The translations under genes and the position numbers were made by a program. The notes beneath the pieces were generated by a model that worked only from the letters and a program-made list of their open reading frames with translations, was not told the origin of the DNA and made no database searches. A stretch of DNA of 61,418 nt from an uncultured Chryseobacterium sp. (GTDB lineage: Bacteria > Bacteroidota > Bacteroidia > Flavobacteriales > Weeksellaceae). The DNA lies in NCBI GenBank assembly GCA_913777465.1, contig CAJYRQ010000106.1, forward strand, positions 1 through 61,418. Direction: 5' to 3'. This document shows, piece by piece, positions 53,537 to 61,418 of this stretch (position 1 is the stretch's first letter; every line of letters starts with the position of its first letter).

Positions 53537-53546
53537 TTGTTCTAAA

Positions 53547-53576
53547 AAAAACCGGTTTTTTAAGCCGGTTTTTTTA
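53547..53576 (+). terminator. Terminator of the histone H1-like gene
   Basis: AACCGG (53550-53555) pairs with CCGGTT (53565-53570), flanked by A-run and T-run. Confidence 0.85.
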
Positions 53577-53584
53577 TGGTAAAA

Positions 53585-53980
53585 AGTGAAAAGTGAATTT
53601 TGCTTTGCAAGTGAATGGTGAATTTAAAGTTAAACATTCACCATTGACTATTGACAAGCGCAGCGGATTGACCATTGACAGTGAATAGTGAATTTTGCTT
53701 TGCAGGTGAATGGTGAATTTAAAGTTGATCTTTTAAAATTAACAATTGACCATTGACGAGCGCTGCGGATTGACCATTAAAGGTGAATGGTGAATTTTGC
53801 TTTGCAAGTGAATGGTGAATTTAAAGTTGATCTTTTACAATTGACCATTGACCATTGACAAGCGCAGCGAATTGACCATTGACGGTGAATAGTGAATTTT
53901 GCTTTGCAAGTGAAAGGTGAATTTAAAGTTAAACATTCACCATTGCCCATTGACAAGCGCAGCGGATTGACTATTCCCCA
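53585..53980. repeat. Tandem array of about four 100-bp units
   Basis: Units recur with period about 100 bp, each with GAATTTTGCTTTGCA, GTGAATGGTGAATTTAAAGTT, a variable bit, ATTGACCATTGAC, and AAGCGCAGCGGATTGAC. TGAATGGTGAAT at the start and ATTCACCATTGAC at the end are partly complementary, so each unit can fold on itself. There is no coding potential. It lies in the gap between histone and tex, which holds no gene. Confidence 0.85.
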
Positions 53981-53988
53981 TTCCCCTT

Positions 53989-56112
53989 TTACAGAATCAT
54001 GCTCAGCTGAACCCTTTTTCTGCCTTCGTCTATATCGGTAACTTTTACCTGAACGTACTGGTGCAGCTTAACCACTTCATTCACATCCGAAACAAAACCT
54101 TCCTTCAGCTGGGAGATATGAACCAGTCCGCTTTCTTTAATGCCCAGGTCCACAAAGCATCCGAAAGCCGTAATGTTGTTCACGATTCCCGGAAGAACCA
54201 TTCCTGTTTTCAGGTCTTTAATGCTTTTTACTTTCGGATCGAACTCGAATACTTTAGCCGCTTTCCTTGGGTCGAGTCCCGGTTTTTCAAGCTCTTTGAG
54301 AATATCTTTGATGCTTAGAATCCCGATTTCCTGCGTGATGTATTTTTCAGGCTGAATCAGGGCAATTTTTTCTTTGTTGGCAATCAGTTCATTGGTTTTA
54401 ATGCCTAAGTCTTTCGCCATTTTCTCTACCATCCCGTAAGCTTCCGGATGAACGGCCGAATTATCCAGCGGGTTTTTCGCCTGTTGGATCCTGACGAATG
54501 CCGCGGCCTGCTGGAAAGCCTTTTCTCCCAATCTCGGAACCTTCTTAAGCTGCTTCCTGTCCTCAAAAGCGCCGTTTTCCATACGGTAATTCACTATGTT
54601 CTCGGCCATCTTTTCGCCGATTCCCGAAACGTAGCTCAGCAAAGATTTACTGGCGGTGTTGAGGTTGATGCCAACCGCATTTACACATTTCATCACGGTA
54701 GAATCCAGTTCGTTCTTCAGCCGGGTCTGGTCGACATCATGCTGGTATTGTCCGACACCGATGGATTTAGGGTCGATCTTAACCAGTTCTGCCAGCGGAT
54801 CGGCCAGCCTTCTTCCGATAGAAACCGCACCACGCACCGTTACATCATAACTTGGAAACTCGTCCCTTGCAATTTTACTGGCAGAATACACCGAAGCACC
54901 GGCTTCCGACACCACAAATACCTGCAACGGTTTGTCGAAGGCAATCTTCTTAATAAAAAATTCAGTCTCGCGGCTCGCTGTTCCGTTTCCGATGGAAATA
55001 GCTTCGATGTTATAAGCGTTTACCATAGAACGGACTTTTTTCATCGCCATTCCGGTTTCGTTCTGCGGAGCGTGCGGATAGATGGTCTCGTTGTGAAGAA
55101 GATCGCCTTTTTCATCGAGGCAGACGATCTTGCAGCCGCTCCGGTATCCCGGGTCGATGGCCAGGATCCTTTTTTCGCCCAATGGCGGGGCCAGCAGCAG
55201 CTGGGTCAGGTTTTCCGAGAAGATCTCAATGGCCTTTTTATCCGCTTTTTCCTTGGCTTCCTGAAGGGTTTCATTGGAGATGGCAGGCTCCAGCAGCCTC
55301 TTATAACTGTCTTTAATAGCTAATGCAATCTGATCTGATGATTCATTGTCGGATTTGATGATCGCCTTTTCAATAAATTCCAAAACTTCCTTTTTGTCGA
55401 TTCCCACATTGGTTTTTACGAAACCTTCCGTTTCTGCCCTCAGCATTGCCAGAAGCCGGTGGGAAGGTACGCGGTTGAGGTTTTCCTCCCATTCGAAATA
55501 CTGGGAGAATTTCTGCGCTTCTTCATCTTCTTTTTTAGCTTTTACAGCTTTTGAAGTAATTACCGCCTTCCGCTGGAAGAGGCGGCGGAGGTTTTTGCGG
55601 ACGTACATGTTTTCATTAATCCATTCCGCCATAATGTCCCTTGCGCCCTGCAAAGCTTCTTCCTCAGAAGAAACCTGATCGTTCAGGTATTTTGAAGCCA
55701 GGGACATGATATCCTGTGCTTTCTGGCTCATGATGATTTTGGCTAAAGGTTCCAGACCTTTCTCCTTGGCCGCATCCGCTCTGGTTTTTTTCCTTTTTTT
55801 GAAGGGCAGGTAAAGATCTTCCAGTTCCTGGAGATCAAAGCTTTCTTCTATCCGCTGCTGCAGTTCGGGAATCAGTGCATTCTGTTCTCCGACGGATTTG
55901 AGAATGCTTTCCTTTCTCTTTACAATCTCTTCAAACTGTTTATTCAGCCTGGAAATCTGTTCGATTTGTGTTTCATCCAGGTTGCCCGTCCGGTCTTTCC
56001 GGTAACGGGAAATAAAAGGAATGGTGCAGTCTTCTGCCAGGAGGTTCAGCGTGGCATTGATGCTTTTTTCGGATATATTGAGAGATTGTCTGATATAGCT
56101 GGTGGTATTCAT
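53989..56112 (-). CDS. tex: Tex-family transcription accessory / RNA-binding protein
   Basis: The ATG at 56112 (MNTTSYIRQSLNISEKSINA) is preferred to the frame start at 56139. The Tex N-terminal helical region (ISRYRKDRTGNLDE near 34), a YqgF-like RNase H domain (ILAIDPGYRSGCKI near 316), helix-hairpin-helix motifs (ASKSLLSYVSGIGEKMAENI near 485) and a C-terminal S1 domain (MVLPGIVNNITAFGCFVDLG near 640) are all in order. It binds RNA/DNA and influences transcription in the cytoplasm. Length 707 aa is usual. Confidence 0.93.
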   Translation of the reverse strand: MNTTSYIRQSLNISEKSINATLNLLAEDCTIPFISRYRKDRTGNLDETQIEQISRLNKQFEEIVKRKESILKSVGEQNALIPELQQRIEESFDLQELEDLYLPFKKRKKTRADAAKEKGLEPLAKIIMSQKAQDIMSLASKYLNDQVSSEEEALQGARDIMAEWINENMYVRKNLRRLFQRKAVITSKAVKAKKEDEEAQKFSQYFEWEENLNRVPSHRLLAMLRAETEGFVKTNVGIDKKEVLEFIEKAIIKSDNESSDQIALAIKDSYKRLLEPAISNETLQEAKEKADKKAIEIFSENLTQLLLAPPLGEKRILAIDPGYRSGCKIVCLDEKGDLLHNETIYPHAPQNETGMAMKKVRSMVNAYNIEAISIGNGTASRETEFFIKKIAFDKPLQVFVVSEAGASVYSASKIARDEFPSYDVTVRGAVSIGRRLADPLAELVKIDPKSIGVGQYQHDVDQTRLKNELDSTVMKCVNAVGINLNTASKSLLSYVSGIGEKMAENIVNYRMENGAFEDRKQLKKVPRLGEKAFQQAAAFVRIQQAKNPLDNSAVHPEAYGMVEKMAKDLGIKTNELIANKEKIALIQPEKYITQEIGILSIKDILKELEKPGLDPRKAAKVFEFDPKVKSIKDLKTGMVLPGIVNNITAFGCFVDLGIKESGLVHISQLKEGFVSDVNEVVKLHQYVQVKVTDIDEGRKRVQLSMIL

Positions 56113-56168
56113 CTGAAATTTTAAACGGCTAAAATACATTTCTTTTTAGAATAAGAAGTCCGGCAAAT

Positions 56169-56199
56169 AAAAAAACAGGATGCTGCGATCCTGTTTTTT
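56169..56199 (-). terminator. Terminator after the MG2/TonB-plug gene
   Basis: AAAAACAGGAT and ATCCTGTTTTT pair exactly with a six-base loop; A- and T-runs on both sides make it usable in both directions. Confidence 0.85.
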
Positions 56200-56339
56200 C
56201 CATATATTCTTAATGTCCGTTTGAATTTAGCGTTTCCCTTTAAGAAATCAGGATCATTCAGCTGAAAAATCAAATCTATGATCCGATCAGTCTTTTGCCG
56301 TCTGAATAAACGAGGCAGTCAGAAGATGTCGGCATACGT

Positions 56340-58739
56340 TTAGTGAATCACTTCGTTGTAATAAACCGGCATGCCGTTTTTTTCATCATATCCAATGATG
56401 ATGACCTTAAAGTCTTTGGCATCATCATTATTGAAGAACTGTACGGTCGACGCTTCATCGGGCTTGGTCTGCAAGTCGGTGCTCCAGTAAAGGGTGGAAC
56501 GGAAATCCTGCGGAATGGTTTTGAAGGTTTCGTCACTGTAAGTGGGAACGGTAAACGGTTCCTGCTTGTCAAATCCTTTTAAAGAAATCTGTTTCAGTTT
56601 GCTCGGAGCCGTAGAATCCGATGGAGAACCGGTAATTCCGCCGCGTTTGGTATAGATGGCAATGGCACCGCTACTGCCGGATCCGATGGCATACGCGTCT
56701 TTCATTACTTTTACCATTGCAATGTCTGCCGTTGAGATAGAGTTGATCGTGGATGGGTCTACCCTCATTTCATCCAGGTAAATACTTGCGGTTTGTCCTC
56801 TTAACCGTGGAATATAATTGCCCATGCTGGATTCAATTGTGAGTCCGGCTACTCTTCCCTGCAGCCATTGCAGAATATTCATAGAGCCTGTTGCACTGCT
56901 GTTGTCATTAACGAGATCAAATACTGTTTCGCTGGCGCTTCTGAACATGGGACTGCTGAGTTTGTCGTTAAGCTCTTTTGTCCTGTTCTTTTTTACGGCT
57001 TTCAGCTTTACTTCCTCGATAAGGGTTGCTTTTTCGCCCATGAAGTTGTGGATGTTTTTCTCTGCAGCATATCTTTGTATCTGCGGGTCGGATTTATCGT
57101 CTTCCGTGCGCGGAACCAGGGTGTAATTGCTTTTGGGAAGGCTGTTTTTAAAAGGAACAAATGTATAATCGGGCTGAAAGATCACCTGTACCTGTTCCTT
57201 GGGAATTTTCGGGTCATTCAGCTGATAGGAAAACTTAATGGCATCTTCAAAATACAGTCCTTTCAGGGTAAAAAATCCCGCCGCATCCGTTTTTATACTG
57301 TAGAATTTTATACCGTTGCCGGGCGTATTGAACAGGAGGTTCATATCGGTATCGGCAGCGGGTTTTCCCTGGATGGTAACCTTTCCTTTGTAAGAAATAT
57401 AAGGCTGTGGCTGGTAACGGATGATCGGATAAGTCCCCGACATGATCACTTTCCAGTCGAATCTTTTCCATTTTTCGGAAATGAGAAGGGCATCCAATGC
57501 ATCTGAATTGTGGTTTTTGGTAAAATACTGTGAAGGGCGGTCTATTTTTGAAGGAATATCACCGGTCAGCCAAAGCGTACTCAGCAGGCTGTTCTGATCT
57601 TCCGAGCTTTCGGCTTTTCCATCCAACACCAAAACCGTATAAGGGCTGCTTTCCGACGGTTGGGTAATATTGAACGTATTTGAAGCCCTCGGATTTTCAT
57701 TCAGGGCCAGACCGGAGAGTACCGGCTGCTTTACTTTCAGGAGATCGGGCTGCACGAAACAGAGCCTCTGCGCCACTACGTTTTCCTGTTCATCGAAAAC
57801 CGTAAGCTGCAGGATCCCGTTGATCAGCTGTTCGGCGGGAATGGTGTAAGTCTGTCCCGGCATTTTAGCAGAACGGGCTTTGAAAACAATCTGGTTGCTG
57901 ATGGTCCCTATGATTTTATAGAGGGTTCCCGGAGCTGTATTTTTTGATCTTAATGAAAACCTTACCGCGTCGTTACCGGTTTTTACCTGCAGGCTGACTC
58001 CGGAATCCTGTACCTGAGGAAGATCAACGTTTTGCCGGTTGCCTTTGGTATCTTCGGCCGTCAGGCGGTATTGAACCCCGTATTTCGGGATGAATGAAAA
58101 TGCGCCTACATTCCGGTCGAAACCTTTAAAGGAAGCGAGTTTCACTTCAGGACTTCGGGTGTCCACAATATATCCGCTCCAGTCGGCAGGTGATATACCC
58201 GGTGACTGCAGCCGGACGGCTACTTTTGTTTCGATGCCATCTACCAGGTTTCCGCTTTCGGGAAATACAGCGGCAGTCCACGGCGCATCCGTAAGGGGCT
58301 GGATTTTATCTGCGGAAGAAGGATTGTATACGGCAATCTGTCTGACCGACTGAAAATCTTCACTGAAATTCGCCATCCACGTCGTATAAGCCCTGACGTA
58401 ATAAATTCCCTCCTTTAAACTTTCAGGAAGCAGAAAATTTCCGTCGGCTCCACCCTGGATAATCGGAAGCATCTTTTTTGTGATCAATGTCTTATTACTG
58501 TCGTAGAGCTCTACGAAAAGTGAAGTGGAAATATCCGACGGGCTGTAGCCGTCGAAGACCCAGGATTTGAACCACAGGTTTTCCCCTGCAAGGTAGCTGT
58601 TTTTATTGAACAGCAGATGTACTTTTTCCTGTGGGTATTTGCCGGTATATATTTCCATAGCCTCTTCGGCTTTCTTCTGGGCTGCGAGATTGCTGCAGGC
58701 TGCTATGAGTAACAGCGCGGGTATTAGTTTTTTTAGCAT
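56340..58739 (-). CDS. Secreted MG2-like protein with TonB plug domain
   Basis: The ATG at 58739 gives a signal peptide (MLKKLIPALLLIAACSNLAAQ); the open frame to 58820 adds an unlikely 27 residues. A macroglobulin MG2-like segment follows (EKVHLLFNKNSYLAGENLWF near 37, then YVRAYTTWMANFSEDF). A CarboxypepD-like insert comes about 440-520. A TonB-receptor plug-like domain lies at about 630-720 (NILQWLQGRVAGLTIESSMG, RLRGQTASIYLDEMRVD, IAMVKVMKDAYAIGSGSSGA). No barrel follows. Such proteins are common in Bacteroidetes with unknown function, presumably periplasmic or outer-membrane-linked. Confidence 0.7.
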   Translation of the reverse strand: MLKKLIPALLLIAACSNLAAQKKAEEAMEIYTGKYPQEKVHLLFNKNSYLAGENLWFKSWVFDGYSPSDISTSLFVELYDSNKTLITKKMLPIIQGGADGNFLLPESLKEGIYYVRAYTTWMANFSEDFQSVRQIAVYNPSSADKIQPLTDAPWTAAVFPESGNLVDGIETKVAVRLQSPGISPADWSGYIVDTRSPEVKLASFKGFDRNVGAFSFIPKYGVQYRLTAEDTKGNRQNVDLPQVQDSGVSLQVKTGNDAVRFSLRSKNTAPGTLYKIIGTISNQIVFKARSAKMPGQTYTIPAEQLINGILQLTVFDEQENVVAQRLCFVQPDLLKVKQPVLSGLALNENPRASNTFNITQPSESSPYTVLVLDGKAESSEDQNSLLSTLWLTGDIPSKIDRPSQYFTKNHNSDALDALLISEKWKRFDWKVIMSGTYPIIRYQPQPYISYKGKVTIQGKPAADTDMNLLFNTPGNGIKFYSIKTDAAGFFTLKGLYFEDAIKFSYQLNDPKIPKEQVQVIFQPDYTFVPFKNSLPKSNYTLVPRTEDDKSDPQIQRYAAEKNIHNFMGEKATLIEEVKLKAVKKNRTKELNDKLSSPMFRSASETVFDLVNDNSSATGSMNILQWLQGRVAGLTIESSMGNYIPRLRGQTASIYLDEMRVDPSTINSISTADIAMVKVMKDAYAIGSGSSGAIAIYTKRGGITGSPSDSTAPSKLKQISLKGFDKQEPFTVPTYSDETFKTIPQDFRSTLYWSTDLQTKPDEASTVQFFNNDDAKDFKVIIIGYDEKNGMPVYYNEVIH

Positions 58740-59025
58740 AAATCGAAATACTTGTGTTTTAAATTGTGGTGTAAAAATACAGGATTTGTTGTTATGGTAC
58801 AAGCGGGTGAGTTTAAACATTTATGAATAATGGAGTAGGGGCCGGAGTAGTGAAGAGGAAAGTTCTGAAATCTGCTGAATCTCAGAAAGCTATAGTCCGG
58901 ATAAATTCAGTCATTCTTATATATTGTACGGATTCTGAATTTTTTACCGGATGCCTCATTTATTGATGTAGGTCAAGAAAACAGGGAAGGGAAGTATTTA
59001 TCTTTGGGTTTTTAAATGAAAATTC

Positions 59026-59055
59026 TTGTGGGATGTTTCATTTTGCTTATATTTA
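59026..59055 (+). promoter_or_regulatory. Promoter of the YceI gene (TTG-N19-TAnnTTT)
   Basis: TTG at 59026-59028 and TATATTTA at 59048-59055 are separated by exactly 19 bases, the Bacteroidetes vegetative layout, 31 nt upstream of the ATG. Confidence 0.72.
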
Positions 59056-59086
59056 AACCTATAAACTTTTTAATAAAATAAATAAT

Positions 59087-59764
59087 ATGAAAAAACTTAG
59101 TGTTATTGCATTAGTGGCTGTAGGAATGCTTGCGGCATCTTGTAACAAAGACAAATCGGCTGGTGATGCAGCAACGTCTACCGAGAAAAGCGTAGCGGAA
59201 AGCAAAGGAGAAGTATTGCCGGTAGATACGGCAGGTTCTGTAGTAAACTGGAAAGCGTTCCACAAAGGAGGAATGGCACCGCGTTGGGGAACCTTGATGG
59301 TAAAATTCGGAGACCTGAGCATTGAAAACGGAAACGTAACGGCCGGAAACTTCGTGATCGATATGAACTCCCTGAAAGTAGACCCTGCTTCCGTAACCGA
59401 AAAAGACAAAAAATACACGGATCTTGAGGCTCACTTAAAGAATCCTGATTTCTTCGATACGGCTAAAAACCCAACGGCAGACTTCAAAATTACCAGCGTA
59501 ACCGATCTTAAAGATCCTTCCAAAGACGCAGTAGCCGGAGCCAACAAAACCGTAAGCGGAAACCTTACCTTATCCGGAAAAACAATGAACGTGACCTTCC
59601 CCGCTAAAGTAGACGTGATGGAAAACGCTGCTTCCGTACAGGCTAAATTCACTGTAAACAGAGCGGATTGGGGCATCAAGTTCGGAACTTCCGAAACCGA
59701 TCCTGCAGAATGGATGATCAGCAAAGACATCGAAATCGCAGTAGACGTAAAAGCGAAAAAATAA
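59087..59764 (+). CDS. YceI-family lipoprotein
   Basis: A lipoprotein signal (MKKLSVIALVAVGMLAASC) and a Ser/Asp-rich linker are followed by the YceI lipocalin-like barrel: VVNWKAFHKGGMAPRWGTL near 53, FVIDMNSLKVD near 88, HLKNPDFFDTAKNPTADFKI near 111 and VNRADWGIKFG near 193. YceI proteins bind isoprenoid-like lipids in the periplasm. Length 225 aa is normal. It is a single-gene unit with its own promoter and terminator. Confidence 0.92.
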   Translation: MKKLSVIALVAVGMLAASCNKDKSAGDAATSTEKSVAESKGEVLPVDTAGSVVNWKAFHKGGMAPRWGTLMVKFGDLSIENGNVTAGNFVIDMNSLKVDPASVTEKDKKYTDLEAHLKNPDFFDTAKNPTADFKITSVTDLKDPSKDAVAGANKTVSGNLTLSGKTMNVTFPAKVDVMENAASVQAKFTVNRADWGIKFGTSETDPAEWMISKDIEIAVDVKAKK

Positions 59765-59785
59765 TATTGTTAGATCTAATCTTGT

Positions 59786-59817
59786 AGGCCGCTCCTTTTT
59801 TGGGGTGGCTTTTTTTG
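59786..59817 (+). terminator. Terminator of the YceI gene
   Basis: GCCGCTCC and GGGGTGGC pair with two wobbles around a T loop; a seven-T run follows. Confidence 0.75.
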
Positions 59818-60000
59818 TATGTACCCGAAATAGGAATTCCCTTTTCCGGATCTGCTGCAGGATGAATGCTTTCCGTCCCAATCCGGCGAGCTTCTGTTTT
59901 ATCCGCAAAAAGGAGATAATTTACCGGATTTTTTTTACCGTCGTCCAGCACATACTTTCATCAAAAGCCTTATCTTTAGGCATTAAAAAGCACAACCGCT

Positions 60001-60435
60001 ATGGAACATAAAATACATCAGGGCAGAAACATCAAACGGTTCAGGGAAATGCTGGGCATCAAGCAGGAAGCCCTTGCCTTCGACCTCGGCGAAGATTGGA
60101 ATCAGAAGAAAATCTCCATCCTGGAACAGAAACACGTCGTGGAAGAAGCGCTGCTCCAGAAAATCTCCGAAGTCCTGAACATTCCTGTGGAGGCATTCCA
60201 GAATTTTGATGAGGAACAGGCAATTAATATTATTGCCAATACAGTTACAACGGTCAATGATCAAGCCACCGGACAATTGTACCAGATTCATTCAACAATT
60301 GACACCTCCGAAAAATGGTTGGAAGCTTTGGCAGAAATCAGGAAACTCAATGAAGAGAAGACTGCATTGTATGAGCGTATGCTGAAAGAAAAGGATGAGA
60401 TGATGGAGCGGCTGGAAAGACTGATCGGAAAGTAA
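60001..60435 (+). CDS. XRE-type helix-turn-helix regulator, first of a tandem pair
   Basis: A 144-aa protein. Residues 8-62 form an XRE-like helix-turn-helix (GRNIKRFREMLGIKQEALAF, ILEQKHVVEEALLQKISEVL). A variable middle (about 70-115) is followed by a C-terminal coiled coil LYERMLKEKDEMMERLERLIGK, likely for dimerisation. The next gene is a near copy. No obvious metabolic target lies adjacent. Confidence 0.82.
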   Translation: MEHKIHQGRNIKRFREMLGIKQEALAFDLGEDWNQKKISILEQKHVVEEALLQKISEVLNIPVEAFQNFDEEQAINIIANTVTTVNDQATGQLYQIHSTIDTSEKWLEALAEIRKLNEEKTALYERMLKEKDEMMERLERLIGK

Positions 60436-60474
60436 AAATAAGATCATTTATTTTAATGATAAAAAAGCTTAGCT

Positions 60475-60879
60475 ATGGAACATAAAATACACCAAGGAAG
60501 AAATATAAAACGATTCAGGGAAATGCTCGGCATCAAGCAGGAAGCTCTTGCCTTCGATCTCGGCGAAGACTGGAACCAAAAGAAAATCTCCATCCTGGAA
60601 CAGAAAAGCGTCGTGGAAGAAGCTCTGCTCCAGAAAATCTCTGAAGTCCTGAACATTCCTGTGGAAGCCTTTCAGAATTTTGATGAACAATCTGCCATCA
60701 GCATCATTGCAAATACCATTACCAATCATGACAACGGATCGGTTGTGAATCATAACCCGGTTTTTCATCCGGTCGAACAATTAATAAAACTTCACGAAGA
60801 AAAAATTGCTTTATACGAACGCATGCTAAAGGAGAAGGATGAGATGATGGAGCGGCTGGAAAGACTGATCGGAAAGTAA
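60475..60879 (+). CDS. XRE-type regulator, second of the tandem pair
   Basis: A 134-aa protein, all but identical to the previous one over residues 1-68 and over the final 22 residues, with many silent changes in the DNA. The middle (about 70-110) has diverged and is ten residues shorter. It starts 40 nt after its copy's stop. This is a duplication followed by relaxed or changed selection on the middle segment, which may mean different ligands or partners. Confidence 0.82.
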   Translation: MEHKIHQGRNIKRFREMLGIKQEALAFDLGEDWNQKKISILEQKSVVEEALLQKISEVLNIPVEAFQNFDEQSAISIIANTITNHDNGSVVNHNPVFHPVEQLIKLHEEKIALYERMLKEKDEMMERLERLIGK

Positions 60880-60908
60880 GTAAGAAGATTAATTTTTAAT
60901 AATAAGAG

Positions 60909-60941
60909 AGCCTGGCTAAAGGAATGGCCTGGCTTTTTTTG
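60909..60941 (+). terminator. Terminator of the XRE pair
   Basis: AGCCtGGC and GCCtGGCT pair with one internal mismatch around a ten-base loop, with a T-run after. Confidence 0.75.
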
Positions 60942-61278
60942 TTCTCGACTTTTGATTTTGTTCCTTCCCGGAAAATATATCCCAAAAAGAATTTAACAGA
61001 AGTGCAAAATGATCTTCCAAATCAGGAAGTCGGTAAGTGAATAATGCATCACAATGTTAATCCTCTTCTTCTCTGCATTCCGCAACGGCAGGGCATAAAA
61101 AAGCCCCCTGGTTATGGACAAGAGGCGACCCAAATGTTTTCACAACGGAATAATCCTTATTGTGAATTGCTTTCAGATACAAATCTAAAAAATATTTTTT
61201 TAATTGTTTTATGGATTCCCGCAAAATACTTTCTTTTTTTCTTTTTACATTTATGCAATTTCTAAAAACTGATAGATT
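60942..61278. other. Intergenic, no gene recognised
   Basis: A frame at 61044-61265 has no recognisable features. Nothing else is seen apart from a short GGGC/GCCC pairing near 61092. Confidence 0.4.
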
Positions 61279-61398
61279 ATGGCTAAAAGTGAATTGAGCA
61301 TGGTTTTAAAGCAACATAAATTGAAATTACGAAATTCGATTTTAATTGTTTCGAAAAAAAATATTATGAAATTGAAAAATAAATTAAATATTTTATGA
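61279..61398 (+). CDS. Doubtful 39-codon ORF at window edge
   Basis: Reads MAKSELSMVLKQHKLKLRNS and stops at 61398. It is very basic and AT-rich with no known family; it may be chance. Confidence 0.2.
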   Translation: MAKSELSMVLKQHKLKLRNSILIVSKKNIMKLKNKLNIL

Positions 61399-61418
61399 TT
61401 TACCAAATATATATTATA

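Noticed and set aside
53585-53980. CRISPR array
   Set aside because: Units are about 100 bp, without constant short repeats separated by unique spacers, and there are no cas genes.
54448-55323. 291-codon + strand frame inside tex
   Set aside because: It lies opposite the well-conserved Tex coding frame and shows no family motif.

Overview
The window comes from a flavobacterium, most like Chryseobacterium or a close relative in the Weeksellaceae. The evidence is: Bacteroidetes-type promoter boxes (TAnnTTTG; TTG-N19-TAnnTTT before the YceI gene), families typical of the group (DUF5686, SusC-like TonB receptor, bacteriocin-type double-glycine leader peptide, small histone H1-like protein, GPH/SLC45-like sugar permease), and many intergenic repeats of the kind common there. 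No rRNA, tRNA or CRISPR array was seen.

1-9.6 kb is the accessory end. The left edge carries the start of an ISAon1-type transposase next to a frameshifted serine-recombinase remnant. Then come sbcD-sbcC, a 172-aa protein of unknown role, and a RloC/PrrC-like anticodon-nuclease ATPase with zinc hook and R-E-H triad. After it lie three copies of a small structured RNA and a SymE-like toxin gene. The RNA copies show compensatory base changes in two hairpins and carry a variable 15-nt segment. In copy 3 that segment is complementary both to an upstream 11-mer and to the translation start region of the symE-like gene. This RNA/SymE/anticodon-nuclease cluster is the best candidate for an undescribed system.

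10-24 kb is mostly core: HIU hydrolase, TspO-like protein, flavin reductase, a five-repeat secreted protein, an AsmA-like protein, a DUF5686 outer-membrane protein, ArsB-like and MFS transporters, then a blue-light LOV histidine kinase with two response regulators.

24-36 kb holds a DUF4385 gene with a (TTAACC)n repeat in its leader, a SemiSWEET transporter, a DUF892 protein beside an AT-hook-like 37-aa repeat protein, an outer-membrane barrel, a large PAS histidine kinase, a DUF421 protein with a zinc ribbon, two overlapping secreted proteins sharing a C-terminal module, and an orphan receiver.

36.7-44 kb is a carbohydrate locus: LacI regulator, two abutting 12-bp operators, TonB receptor, hairpin terminator, glycoside hydrolase, a uridine-kinase-like enzyme and a disaccharide permease. 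The genes fit uptake, intracellular hydrolysis and sugar phosphorylation under LacI control.

44-61 kb: FAD/NAD(P)-binding protein, serine hydrolase, a four-cysteine GG-leader peptide (apparently with an ATA start) beside a TlpA-like thioredoxin lipoprotein, a PQQ-type sugar dehydrogenase, a barrel protein, an alpha/beta hydrolase, histone H1-like protein, a roughly 100-bp repeat array, Tex, an MG2/TonB-plug protein, YceI, and a tandem pair of XRE regulators.
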